Numbered from the stretch's first letter, positions 34,495 to 43,109 are shown. The stretch is 64,000 bases of DNA from an uncultured Mesonia sp. (GCA_947499595.1 CANMOY010000001.1:1-64000); one strand, 5' to 3'. Made by a program: numbers and translations. Notes: generated by a model from the letters alone, not told the origin.

Positions 34495-35646
34495 TCTAAT
34501 AATTGCTTCACTACAAGCACTTGCGCTTACGTTTGTTACGTTACTCTTCACGCACGTAATCACAAGAGCTTCCGTTCCCCACAGAACAAGTTGCAATATT
34601 TTCCGCACCTTGCTATCGCAAGACGCTACAAAATTCCAACCTTTACTTGTTGCCTTTGCGCTTTTTTTAATCCGTTTTCAAAAAAATACCTCTTGGTTAA
34701 AATATAAGGCGTGGCAGGTAATAAGGTGTGCTTACGTCATTCTGTTTTGTTTCATAATACATAGCTGCAAGGTCTTTAAATCGTCAATAAAAACCACCTT
34801 AAAATAGCTTATACAATACATTTTTAGCATACAACATAATAAACCTTGCATCTACCATTCATACGCTTTTTACGCCTTCCGTCCTCAGGCTTCAAAAGCT
34901 ATTCATTTGTATTATTTCACACACGCCATTCCTACAGCACCCGCAGCTACTCTTGCACCCAAACCCATAAAGATATGCTACGCAAGTATATAAGTTGGAT
35001 GCAACCGCTGCTTATTAATGTGCGAGCCTGCGATCACAACGGGCTGATAAGTTTGTCACAGTAATTGAAACATCCATATTTGCATAAAGCTTATTTGTTT
35101 TACTCCCGTTGGTCATAAAAAAAACAAGCCTTATTGCAAACCGCACAAAAGAGCTGCTTTTACACTCCATTACAAGCACTTCGCCCTGCACTAACCAATA
35201 GGTAAATATATCATTACAGCTATACTTAATAACGCTGCTAAAATAAGTACAATTCAATTTCATAGCGTGCAAGCTCCGATGCTTTTCATTCCGTTGCAAA
35301 ACAGCCCTTTCCTTTCCCCAACCGATTCAATTACAGCGCCAAACCAGTGTGAACATAGCACTAGCGGTATTATATACCTCTAGCTAGTACACCCGTTGTT
35401 CAACTCGCAGTCGGCTCGCGCCTTTAGATTACCTGCCGAAGGATAATAAGGTCTTATATAAATCGATGATGATTATTCCAGATAAATTATATAACAATCT
35501 CAAACATAAAGCAAAGGTACAGGCGTGCGGATGCGAGAGCCACAAGGGTGCGCTATCGCCTGTTGAGCAAAAATCTCCACCCTTGCGGGTTGTATTTTCA
35601 CTCACAGCCCTTGCACCAATCCCACCGTTCCTGTGTAAAAAGCAAT
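34495..35646. other. Gene-poor stretch
   Basis: Several short frames on both strands are incompatible with one another and resemble no protein, so I call no gene here. Near 34645 there is a fragment of repeat S. CAAAAGAGCTGCTTTTA... near 35150 resembles 49207-49225. The DNA has a more even base composition than its neighbours and may be decayed mobile DNA. Confidence 0.45.
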
Positions 35647-35811
35647 ATGTTTACTATTTTATATACCGCTCACATCGGCAACTGGTGGTTGCACGTGGGC
35701 ACACGTTCAAAAGGCAATCCTTTTGGCATAAATGTAAATTATAAAGGCTATAAAGAGCTTTCTATACGCATTTTTTGGCTAGAGGTTTGCCTTTCAGAGC
35801 TCCCATTTTAG
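35647..35811 (+). CDS. Possible small protein ending at a terminator
   Basis: ATG at 35647 encodes 54 residues with AHIGNWWLHVGTRSKGNPFG and NVNYKGYKELSIRIFWLEV, a coherent, non-repetitive composition with alternating beta-strand-like residues. The stop overlaps a strong terminator (35797-35826), as expected for a gene end. The frame is open further upstream without clear coding character. The protein is unrecognised. Confidence 0.4.
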   Translation: MFTILYTAHIGNWWLHVGTRSKGNPFGINVNYKGYKELSIRIFWLEVCLSELPF

Positions 35812-35826
35812 GGGGCTCTTTTTTTT
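35797..35826 (+). terminator. Rho-independent terminator
   Basis: GAGCTCCC (35797-35804) and GGGGGCTC (35811-35818) form a stem, followed by eight T residues. It terminates rightward transcription from the 35.6-kb small frame. Confidence 0.75.
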
Positions 35827-36068
35827 AATCTTATTAAGGAAGGAAAATTTGCCGAAATTTTTATCAAGTATAGGTTTTATTCCGGTTAAACCGATTTTTT
35901 TCTACGGATCTAATTCCAATTCCGTTTAAGCTCACAAACTCTTGTTGAATTACGGATTGGACCTTATGACGGTCGCCAATTTAGATGCGGCTTGAAGTAT
36001 TTTATAATGCTGATTTAAATCTTTTGAGAGCTTTAAAAGAAACCGACTTGCTTTTACATTTTAGGTAC
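35827..36068. other. Intergenic DNA between convergent units
   Basis: No gene seen. It lies between the rightward terminator at 35797 and the leftward terminator at 36069. Confidence 0.4.
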
Positions 36069-36092
36069 AAAAAAACCCTCCGAAAGGGAGGG
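36069..36092 (-). terminator. Rho-independent terminator of the leftward cluster
   Basis: On the minus strand CCCTCC (36092-36087) and GGAGGG (36081-36076) form a 6-bp stem with a 5-base loop, followed by seven T residues. It ends the four-gene leftward unit 37802-36159. Confidence 0.8.
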
Positions 36093-36158
36093 CTCAATCT
36101 TTAATTAGCAACCTTACAACTATGAAACTAAGGAATGCGAAGCACCACCAACGCCAAT

Positions 36159-36344
36159 TCACCTTTTGTCCTTATCCTTTTTAAAGCACCTACTAAGAAA
36201 TTTTAAAATCACCGAACTCATAAAACTGACACTTGCGCCCGTAATGGCCAAAACGCTAGTGGTAATCAAATCATCAAGCTTTACACTACCTAATAAACTT
36301 AATAATGATCCGCCAATAAAACCAATTTTCTCGTGTGTCGTCAT
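36159..36344 (-). CDS. Small membrane protein, holin-like in size
   Basis: This 61-residue protein has two hydrophobic segments (KIGFIGGSLLSLLGSV, and SVLAITGASVSFMSSVILKFL in part) and a strongly basic tail KKDKDK. The architecture is like small holins or membrane anchors, but there is no family evidence. It is the last gene of a compact leftward cluster, 15 bases after the 80-residue membrane protein gene. Confidence 0.5.
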   Translation of the reverse strand: MTTHEKIGFIGGSLLSLLGSVKLDDLITTSVLAITGASVSFMSSVILKFLSRCFKKDKDKR

Positions 36345-36359
36345 AATTCTTTCGCGTTT

Positions 36360-36602
36360 TTAATCCTCGTTCTCTTGGGGTTTTGGCTCATCTTCGACTT
36401 CTTTGCCAGTCACCACCTGACTCACCGCTGAAATCGCTGCACCTGCAGCTAATCCATAGCCTGCAATTGTCACTACTAAAGCAGGTAAGGAAACTGGCGC
36501 GGTTAATAGAGCTCCGGCAACGGCCGTAATGCCTAAGCCAATATTTCTTAGCTTTCTAAAAAACTTAGGTGTTTTTGATGTGTATCTGTCTTTAACTGTC
36601 AT
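36360..36602 (-). CDS. Small hypothetical membrane protein
   Basis: This 80-residue protein has a basic N-terminus (KTPKFFRKLRN), one long Ala/Gly-rich hydrophobic region (GLGITAVAGALLTAPVSLPA and following, two possible helices), and an acidic tail DEPKPQENED. Its start overlaps the end of the upstream gene by 11 bases, so they are coupled. Function unknown. Confidence 0.55.
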   Translation of the reverse strand: MTVKDRYTSKTPKFFRKLRNIGLGITAVAGALLTAPVSLPALVVTIAGYGLAAGAAISAVSQVVTGKEVEDEPKPQENED

Positions 36603-37044
36603 TGTTCTGTGTTTTTTTCTGTTTTAAAATAATTTCTTCGAAATGTGAACTCTTTAATTCGATGATCACATTTTTCTCTTCTAAAAAGTAGGGGCGTAGT
36701 CGCTCTAAAATTTTTTCCAAGGCTTTCCTTGATGAATAGCCTTTCGCTATCTCAACCAAACTACTAACCGGAGCGATGCAGCCTTCCAATTCTTTTAGTG
36801 CATCATTCGCGGGGTGAAATAGTATCAAATCCCTATTGGAAACGCCTTCAACTAATAAATGCCATTCAAATTTTTTTGAATACCGCAACTTTAACGCATA
36901 AATACCATCGGGAATCGCTGAAATATTCCGTTGATTTTCCCTCCAGGGAAGTTCAATCGTAAAACTTAAGAACTCATCAAATAAATAGAGGGCACCAATC
37001 GTACCCTGCGGAAAATGCCCTCTATATAAACCAAGTCGAATCAA
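36592..37044 (-). CDS. DUF5675-like protein
   Basis: This 150-residue protein has the pattern GTIGALYLFDEFLSFTIELPWRENQRNISAIPDGIY in blocks, then HLLVEGVSNRDLILFHPAN and LEGCIAP. It matches the compact beta domain of DUF5675 proteins, with conserved E-x-P-W, IP-x-G-x-Y and the GCI loop. Such proteins are found near phage-like or secreted-machine genes. Family function is unknown. It is separated from the next upstream gene by only 2 bases. Confidence 0.75.
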   Translation of the reverse strand: MIRLGLYRGHFPQGTIGALYLFDEFLSFTIELPWRENQRNISAIPDGIYALKLRYSKKFEWHLLVEGVSNRDLILFHPANDALKELEGCIAPVSSLVEIAKGYSSRKALEKILERLRPYFLEEKNVIIELKSSHFEEIILKQKKTQNNDS

Positions 37045-37046
37045 AA

Positions 37047-37802
37047 CTAACTGTTATCCACTGCGATGATGTTCAAGGCGTTAAATGCACCGTTCTTAAG
37101 CGGATACATTGTCCCGTTGACTTCCTGATAAAACTCAACTCCAACCACCTGAATCAAAGGCAAAGTGGACGCAGCCGTCACCGTTGCCGACATACTGATC
37201 GTTGAGGTAGTCGAACTATCCCAGGGAAGAATACTTGACTCATCAGAATCAAAGACTGAGTTTTCATTCACAAAATCTAATTCGGCAACACCAGTCACTA
37301 CCTTAAAATGCGTTGTTCCGCCAGGCGCCTCAACCATTGTCATCGGTTCAAATGGCTGAATGTCAATAGTTCCTTCCCCTGTCACACGATCTAAGTTGTG
37401 CGTGATATCCGCATAAAGCGTTCTACCAAACTTCGCTTTCGTGTTGAAATCAAAATTCTGTAAAAGGCTCATATCACCATCTTGGATGGTCCTTTGCCCA
37501 CGATCATTGACCGCATCGGTCTTGATGACTTTCATCAAGTTTCGCTGCAAGTTATTAGACAAACGCTTGTCTGTCACATTCTGAAGCAACAACCGGATTG
37601 CATCTCTCAATACTTTACCAGCCTTACCCGCTCTTCCGAATTCAGAACCATTCTCACGCGTTCTTTGAAACGCAGGATCATTTTTGATTCGGTTACCATC
37701 CACGCCACCTTTTTCTCTCGCAAGGTGCCCGTCTGAGGTCTTATAGAATGAAATACCACCTATAGTACCCTTTAATTTAATAATACCTGTCTGCTTAGCC
37801 AT
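37047..37802 (-). CDS. Conserved hypothetical protein of Bacteroidota
   Basis: This 251-residue protein starts with a short beta hairpin (IIKLKGTIGGISFYKTSDGHL), then REKGGVDGNRIKNDPAFQRTRENGSEFG in blocks and an Arg/Lys-rich helical stretch. The C-terminal half is beta-rich with Ser/Thr repeats. I know this type as an unnamed recurrent protein in the phylum. It is the first gene of the leftward four-gene cluster. A structural or DNA-bound role is conceivable but not supported. Confidence 0.6.
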   Translation of the reverse strand: MAKQTGIIKLKGTIGGISFYKTSDGHLAREKGGVDGNRIKNDPAFQRTRENGSEFGRAGKAGKVLRDAIRLLLQNVTDKRLSNNLQRNLMKVIKTDAVNDRGQRTIQDGDMSLLQNFDFNTKAKFGRTLYADITHNLDRVTGEGTIDIQPFEPMTMVEAPGGTTHFKVVTGVAELDFVNENSVFDSDESSILPWDSSTTSTISMSATVTAASTLPLIQVVGVEFYQEVNGTMYPLKNGAFNALNIIAVDNS

Positions 37803-38020
37803 AATGTTTAATTTTTAATCAAATCAAACACATAAAAGGCTCTTAAACAATTGGTTACTTCGCTTTTGACGTTTTTGGCAGCTTAGGCGCAATTGGCAAG
37901 CTCGATTTTATAATTTAAGTGCAAAACGCTTTATATTAGCTATATATAATGTGGAGATAGAGTAGAGGTGAAGCATAGATAAAGCACACACAAAGCAAAA
38001 AAGTACCAAAAAGCCATAAA

Positions 38021-38221
38021 ATGAAAATTAAACGACGCATACAAGTTCACCCAACAGACATCCAGAACATCACTGGATTCAGTTTGCGTCATTCCCAACG
38101 CATCTTAAAAAAACTCAAGGAGATGAAAGGCAAGTCTAAAAACCAAATCATCACCACCCAAGAATTAGCAGATTATCTAGGAATTGATCTTGAAATTGTC
38201 CAAGATTTTATTGATTATTAA
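38021..38221 (+). CDS. Small HTH-like protein
   Basis: This 66-residue basic protein has an N-terminal RRIQVHPTDIQNITGFS.RHSQRILKKLKE and a C-terminal TTQELADYLGIDLEIVQDFI. This reads like two short helix-turn-helix segments. It is divergent from the leftward cluster at 37802 and could regulate it. Too short for a firm family. Confidence 0.55.
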   Translation: MKIKRRIQVHPTDIQNITGFSLRHSQRILKKLKEMKGKSKNQIITTQELADYLGIDLEIVQDFIDY

Positions 38222-38422
38222 TTGACAAATTAATTATAAATACTTATATTTAATCTACGTTCATTAATATTCGGATTAATCAAAAATATCAAATTAGATA
38301 TATATAATGATAAAAAGAAAGTGACCTTTTAGGTTACCACTTTACTTTCAAAACACTGAAATACTGATTATTACAGGGATTAGAGGTGCTAGTCTTCGGG
38401 CTGCCACTCCCGACTTTAAGAA
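38222..38422 (+). ncRNA. Possible small transcript ahead of a strong terminator
   Basis: No coding frame is convincing. AAAGTGACC...GGTTACCACTTT (about 38319-38343) can fold. The GC-richer segment GAGGTGCTAGTCTTCGGGCTGCCACTCCCGAC (about 38382-38413, in two blocks) stands out in AT-rich DNA and can pair internally. A strong terminator follows at once. This is compatible with a small RNA, but no known RNA family is recognised. Confidence 0.25.
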
Positions 38423-38463
38423 CCTTAAACACTTAAATAGTAAGTGTTTAAGGTTTTTTTTAT
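38423..38463 (+). terminator. Strong rho-independent terminator
   Basis: CCTTAAACACTT (38423-38434) and AAGTGTTTAAGG (38442-38453) form a perfect 12-bp stem followed by a T-run to 38463. No gene ends near it within 200 bases. Confidence 0.85.
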
Positions 38464-38705
38464 TGCGATAAATGTATCAGAAATGTATCGCTAGAGGCTA
38501 GAAAAGGGTCTTTTATTTCTTTAATTGATACATTAATCATTTTAAGCTCAATTTTTCACACTTCAAAGTAATCCAAGGCTATCTTTTTAATTTTAATTGT
38601 ACTCTGATTTTGCAGGTAGGCTTCCCCTTTTTGTAGACTACTCCAAAATTCTGGCATTTATTAAATAGAAGATTCTAATTTTAAAGATTAAATGTTACTA
38701 CAAAG

Positions 38706-39388
38706 ATTTGTCCTTTACCGTTAGTTAGGTAAACGCGCAAATTTTTATAAATTTCTATGCCAGAGGAAACCCAATTTTTATAGAAGCTATTGTCGCTTTG
38801 GATCAAAAACCACCAAAGTTAGAAAGAATTGAAATTACAGCCTTTGAAGAAGCCGATAGCACAGCAGATGACAATAAAAACGACTTCATTAGCATCAAAA
38901 AACTTATGCCGTAAAGATATACTACCTAGAATATGTCTTTATTCAAGTCACAGCAAGTACAATCAATGAAATTTATGAGCATTTAGTCCTCTTACTCGGC
39001 GAGAAATTCATTTGTCAAAAAATACTTGATTTCAGCTTCGTAAAATCACCTTTCCCAGGAGTAGGGTAGCCATTAGCATATTTAAAACAAGACCTCGAAA
39101 ATGATATCACCCGCTTCTTAAATAAACATAAAACCTAGTGGTATTTAACAAAAATCCTTATAAATAGTGACATTTTTCGAAAAAGTTATATATTTTTGGA
39201 AATACAAACAAATTGCTCTTACTGGTACCCGATTTTAACGTGTTTTCCTTGACTTGAAATTTAAGTCAACCTTGACAGGCTATTGGTGAACCTGCTAGAT
39301 TTTCACTCCAATAACTTTATTGCACTTTATTCAGTATAAATTGTATTAGGAGTATATGTTAATTAGGTGTTACCAGTTGGCAATAATT
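38706..39388 (+). repeat. 0.7-kb repeat family R, copy 2
   Basis: The same start (TTACCGTTAGTTAGGTAAACGCGC), decayed coding text (GAAGAAGCCGATAGCACAGC), CTTGATTTCAGCTTCG region and 3' tail occur as in 4711-5450. A deletion of about 90 bases removes the FINEFCEESRR part, and there are in-frame stops. It ends at CCAGTTGGCAATAATTAG, the start of the 39376 unit. The remaining DNA between 38464 and 38705 holds nothing I can identify. Confidence 0.65.
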
Positions 39389-39462
39389 AGAAAAAAAAAT
39401 GGGGAAATTAGCCGAACAGGAACCATAAAACAATAGTAGGCACAAACTAAATTTTAATAATT

Positions 39463-40089
39463 ATGAAAAATTTAAAGTTATCATTGCATTTTTTAATTGC
39501 ACTTTTCGTTAGTGCGATTATTTTTACAGGTTGTTCAGTAGACAATCAACAAATTGACGAAAAAGCAGCAATTGAAGGAGAATCATTAAATGAAGGTTTA
39601 ATCTCCTCTCAAAACTACACCGAATCAACAATCAGAACAGCTGAAATTGATGGTTATATTATTAGAGAAGTTTTTGTTGGAGATGAAGAAATAGCTAGTA
39701 GATATTCATTTGAAAATACTCAAACAGATGGAGCGGGTACTACTGTAGATGTAGACAGAGTAAACTTTACATTAACTGTAACAAATACAGAAACATCAGA
39801 AAGAGTAGTTTATAATGAAATCAGTTAATATCATGAGTATGAACCAACAGACCAGTTTGATATTATCAGAATTATTAGAAATCCTACCATTCCAGATCCA
39901 GTAACAGGCAATCCTCAACCAATCGCGCTAGGTTGACGCTATTCTTATGGAGCTTGTGTAAATGGTGAAAGAGGTGTATATAGAGCATATTATTTTCTAG
40001 GTTTCAAACTTACAGACGATGAGTCAGTTATGAAAGAAAATGGCTATGGACAAGAAACAGTTGGGTGTAATGAAGAATATCAACCTTAA
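39463..40089 (+). pseudogene. Lipoprotein gene broken by two in-frame stops
   Basis: The frame starts with a lipoprotein signal (SAIIFTGCSVD) and reads well to NEIS, where TAA (about 39826-39828) interrupts. It continues in the same frame with YEPTDQFDIIRIIRNP, hits TGA near 39934, and continues as RYSYGACVNGERGVYRAYYF to a final stop at 40089. The full product would be ~208 residues. Two nonsense mutations without frameshift suggest recent inactivation. Read-through or recoding is unlikely. Function unknown. Confidence 0.65.
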
Positions 40090-40154
40090 ATAATAATGAA
40101 CTGAAAGCTGTACTGTTGAATTCAACAGTACGGCTTATTCTTAAATAGGATAAA

Positions 40155-41084
40155 ATGAGGAAAACAATTTTTTATATTTTATTATTTTTTTCTTTAAACA
40201 TTTTTGGCCAAAAATTTATTGTTTTAGATACTGATACGTATGATTTAATAGATTCTGTTACTTTTATACTTTATAATGACGATAAAATTGTTTACACCAA
40301 TGTAACAAAAAATAATAGTGCTACTGTTATTCCTAGTAATATTAAGTATAACAAAATAGAGTTTATTAAAACAGGCTATAAAACAAGTATAATAAAAATG
40401 GAAAACCTGAACGAACCTGTTTTTTTAACTAAAGAATACATAAGATTAGATGATGTTGTAGTCTCTTCAAAAAAAAACGAATATATTATATTAGGAGAAT
40501 CAAATAGAATTAGACATTCAAGAAGTAGATTATTGATGCCAGAACTAACCTTTGGTACTATTTTTCATAATTACAAAAATAACTTAAACATTAATCATAC
40601 TATTTTTTATGTAGATAAAGTAAAATATAAAACAGCCTATAAGATTCACTTTTTTGAAGTAGAAGAAAGTTTACCATTTGGTAACTTACAAACACTACAG
40701 TTTAATCAAAACATTTACTCTACCGATACCCTCTATTTAAACTCAAAACAGAAAAACAGAATTGAGATTGAACACAAAGAGGATATTTTATTCAAAGAAA
40801 ACACGAAATTATTTGTATATATAGAAGCTTTATATTACTTAGATGAAAACGATAAAAAAATTCTTCCAAAAAATAAAGATCGTACTAAATTGAAATTTCA
40901 ATTATCCAATGAAAATAATTATTATTCCAAAACTTTTAATACAACAACCTCTGAACAGTCAGCTAATTTAACAAATAGTAATTTAAGGATTAAATATGAT
41001 TTTGCAAATTACTTGTTTAAAACTCCTCACAAAAGAATACTTTTAACCCCTGCAATATTGTTAAATACAACAGAAATAAAATAA
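40155..41084 (+). CDS. Secreted protein with carboxypeptidase-regulatory-like domain
   Basis: This 309-residue protein has a signal peptide (YILLFFSLNIFGQ). It is followed by a ~80-residue beta-sandwich-like start (FIVLDTDTYDLIDSVTFILYND and later YKTSIIKMENLNEPVFL and LDDVVVSS), typical of the CarboxypepD_reg-like module at the N-terminus of Bacteroidota surface proteins. The rest is unassigned and rich in Tyr, Asn and Lys, and no beta-barrel receptor follows. It is the second gene of the 39376 unit. Role unknown. Confidence 0.6.
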   Translation: MRKTIFYILLFFSLNIFGQKFIVLDTDTYDLIDSVTFILYNDDKIVYTNVTKNNSATVIPSNIKYNKIEFIKTGYKTSIIKMENLNEPVFLTKEYIRLDDVVVSSKKNEYIILGESNRIRHSRSRLLMPELTFGTIFHNYKNNLNINHTIFYVDKVKYKTAYKIHFFEVEESLPFGNLQTLQFNQNIYSTDTLYLNSKQKNRIEIEHKEDILFKENTKLFVYIEALYYLDENDKKILPKNKDRTKLKFQLSNENNYYSKTFNTTTSEQSANLTNSNLRIKYDFANYLFKTPHKRILLTPAILLNTTEIK

Positions 41085-41098
41085 AACCTATTGCCAAC

Positions 41099-41210
41099 AA
41101 CTAAACCTTCTTGTGGCCTGTGCACCTGCTCCCGTGCGTGACCTAAACCTTGCTGATTTTATCCAACAAATAATTGTATTTAAAGTGCATAATTGAGTTG
41201 AAAAACCGGA
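41099..41210 (+). repeat. Conserved inter-cassette spacer (copy 3)
   Basis: AACTAAACCTTCTTGTGGCC-type start, GCTGATTTTATCCAAC, AATTGTATTTAAAGTGCATAATTGAGTTG, the same order as the other spacers. The final GTTG core is not clear, as AAAACCGGATGTGC replaces it. Confidence 0.5.
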
Positions 41211-41238
41211 TGTGCTTAATTTGATTAAATCAAAGTCT

Positions 41239-41805
41239 ATGAACAAAATATTAAAAAAAGTAATCTATTTAATTTTCAGCATTTTATTCATCTCCTGCGG
41301 AACTAATAAAGATTTTACTAATACTAATGTAAACACCCAACCAAATACCAAATACAAGAAAAGCAGAACAGCTTACTCAGGAACCTTAAATAAACATGAA
41401 TACAAAGAACTGATTAAAAGATTGGAAGTAGAATTAAAAACTACAATTCCAAATGACAAGTCAATTCTAATAAATTATAACCAAAAAGCACCAAATTGTA
41501 TATATGTTGGTTACAGTGTTAAAAACAACAAACAAGTAGCTAATAATCGAATTAGAATCTCTTCAAGAATGAGTTCTAATTATAATGCAGTTGATTTCTT
41601 TGTTTATGCTAAAGATTCATATAACAAAGAGATTTATGAGCAAATGCCTGAATTTATAATGGATTCAGGCTTCTTCTATGAAAATGTTTTTACGGAACAT
41701 CAAAATTGTGCTGGATTTTTAATCATTAAACCAAACGGTGAATTTTATAAACAATACGGTGAAGATTATTACTCTGAAGTAAAAGCTTTCTTAGAGAAAA
41801 AATAA
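41239..41805 (+). CDS. Predicted lipoprotein of unknown function
   Basis: This ~188-residue protein starts at ATG 41239, chosen because MNKILKKVIYLIFSILFISCG is a standard lipoprotein signal, in two parts. An earlier in-frame ATG at 41212 would add nine residues. The mature part has the motif YSGTLNKHEYKEL, then KSILINYNQKAPNCIYVGY and an acidic C-terminus. It contains conserved-looking Cys in APNC and HQNCAGF that could form a disulphide. Single gene between spacers. Confidence 0.65.
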   Translation: MNKILKKVIYLIFSILFISCGTNKDFTNTNVNTQPNTKYKKSRTAYSGTLNKHEYKELIKRLEVELKTTIPNDKSILINYNQKAPNCIYVGYSVKNNKQVANNRIRISSRMSSNYNAVDFFVYAKDSYNKEIYEQMPEFIMDSGFFYENVFTEHQNCAGFLIIKPNGEFYKQYGEDYYSEVKAFLEKK

Positions 41806-41815
41806 AAAAACTTAA

Positions 41816-42006
41816 CATAATAATTAAGCCTTCGCGCGGCCCCCGCTGCTGTGCGATTGCATCGCGTTGCGTACCTTATAAACTAAGTCGGCCTGGAAAG
41901 CATAACGGTTAATCTACTAGATTTTCGCCACAATAAGCCTGTTGTGCTTGATCCAGTAAAAAATTGTTCTAAAAGTGTATATTTGAGTTGATGTAACGAG
42001 TTAGGC
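41816..42006 (+). repeat. Conserved inter-cassette spacer (copy 4) with promoter-like box
   Basis: ATTAAGCCTTCGCGCGGCC, TTGCATCGCGTTGC (shared with 46206), CTACTAGATTTTCGCCACAATAA (shared with 46270) and the terminal ATCCAGTAAAAAATTGTTCT...GAGTTGATGTAACGAG. TATATTTG at 41978-41985 matches the -7 consensus 27 bases before the next start. The core GTTAGGC (42000-42006) fits the integron consensus GTTRRRY exactly. Confidence 0.6.
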
Positions 42007-42011
42007 AAAAT

Positions 42012-42560
42012 TTGAATTTGTTGAAAATATCTGAACTAACAGAATTTCGAAAAGTAAACAGACCAACTAAAAAAATAATAGATGGAAAACGAGTCTACGA
42101 AAAAATTGAATTTGAATTAAAGTACGATCCAAATATAAAAAATGATAGTTATAGGTTATTTGCGAAAATTTTAGACATTTTAATCGGAATTTTTTTGCTG
42201 TATTTATTAATAAAAAATGATGTTATAAAATTAACTCCAACTGTTTATTTCCTACCATTTTTTTTAATTTTTTTGAATTCAGTTATGGAATCAATTTTTG
42301 GTTCTTCCATCGGAAAATTCATTCTTTGGATTGAAGTTGTTAATGACAAATGCGAACATTTGACTCTTTTAAAATCTGTAGAGAGAAATTTTTATTCCTT
42401 TTTATTATTTTTTTCATTTCCTATTTTAAGAGGTGCTCTCGCAGATACACTTGATTATTACGATAAAAAGATGGAAAAAAAACACATTTATATTATATCA
42501 AAACGAAAAAAGAGAAGAATTAAAGCAATGTTGAATAAAAAAACTACACCCAATAACTAA
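42012..42560 (+). CDS. RDD-family membrane protein
   Basis: This 182-residue protein has a hydrophilic N-terminus and the RDD-type core RLFAKILDILIGIFLLYLLI (Arg-x-x-Ala...Asp in helix 1). A second helix is near VYFLPFFLIFLNSV, and GSSIGKFILWIEVVN is a hallmark stretch before helix 3. The C-terminus is Lys/Arg-rich. RDD proteins are small inner-membrane proteins, a few acting as ion antiporters. TTG at 42012 is the likely start, as no ATG precedes the core in frame. Lone cassette-like gene. Confidence 0.7.
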   Translation: MNLLKISELTEFRKVNRPTKKIIDGKRVYEKIEFELKYDPNIKNDSYRLFAKILDILIGIFLLYLLIKNDVIKLTPTVYFLPFFLIFLNSVMESIFGSSIGKFILWIEVVNDKCEHLTLLKSVERNFYSFLLFFSFPILRGALADTLDYYDKKMEKKHIYIISKRKKRRIKAMLNKKTTPNN

Positions 42561-42932
42561 ACCTTCGCATAGCCGGTACAGCCTGTCCTGACTTCTTTTT
42601 TTCGGGAGTCTAACATGAACGCAATGTTGACAAATCCACCTGTTTGTCGGTTGGTACTATGGGGATTATTCTTTTAGTGTGCTGCTCTTTTAGGGAAGGT
42701 TAAACCCACTTCTTGTCTTATCGCTAGGCTTAGAATATCTAAAGTGTTTAAATATTCACCTCCTTGAATATTGAATCCTTAATGACTACCACTTTATGCG
42801 GTTATTCTTGATTTTGGGAAGCCTACAACATAAATATCCATTATTTAGACTTTGCCATTCTTATTCTTCCTAAGTTCATTATATACCAAAGTTCATTGTC
42901 ACTGAACACTTAAAAAAAATGAACAGAAAACT
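42561..42932 (+). repeat. Post-gene spacer and repeat C copy 2
   Basis: AACTAAACCTTCGCATAGCC then the ~250-bp block 42572-42818, nearly identical to 1548-1800 (GGTACAGCCTGTCC, TCGGGAGTCTAACATGAACGC, CTATGGGGATTA, TTCTTGATTTTGGG). After about 42818 the sequences diverge. No gene is seen. Confidence 0.6.
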
Positions 42933-43109
42933 ATGTACCGCAATAAGGATTTTATTTATGAAGCTGTAGCAAATCTAGAGAAGCTTATTAATTTAGCAAT
43001 TGATATTGAAACAGCTAGAAATAAATCCGGCCCCAATTTTTATTATCAGATTGCACTTAGGCTAATATTTCTACACCTGTCATTGCAAATATTTGTCCTT
43101 TACCGTTAG
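42933..43109 (+). pseudogene. Truncated gene start joined to repeat R
   Basis: ATG at 42933 begins a normal-looking protein start, MYRNKDFIYEAVANLEKLIN then DIETARNKSGPNFYYQI. After ~46 codons the frame runs into repeat R sequence and stops at 43109. The conserved-looking N-terminus without its remainder indicates truncation at the repeat junction. The parent family is not identified. Confidence 0.45.

Larger units (their letters stand above)
39376..41098 (+). mobile_element. Two-gene cassette-like unit with complementary ends
   Basis: GTTGGCAATA (39376-39385) and TATTGCCAAC (41089-41098) are exact reverse complements, the second lying 5 bases after the stop of the last gene. AACTAAACCTTC follows, as after other units. 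The 5' part is shared with 43825-43834, the opening of another unit. This unit holds a broken lipoprotein gene and an intact secreted-protein gene. Confidence 0.55.

Noticed and set aside
35466..35744. Frames in the gene-poor 34.5-35.8 kb region, on both strands
   Set aside because: They overlap each other, lack any recognisable motif and have erratic composition. Only the 54-codon frame ending at a terminator was kept, with low confidence.
36159..37802. Prophage lysis or structural module
   Set aside because: Two small membrane proteins and a DUF5675-like protein are suggestive, but no capsid, portal, terminase, tail or integrase gene is nearby.
38382..38413. tRNA or tmRNA gene fragment
   Set aside because: No acceptor/T-arm arrangement or GGTTCGA-type T-loop could be found. 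Only an unspecified foldable segment is supported.
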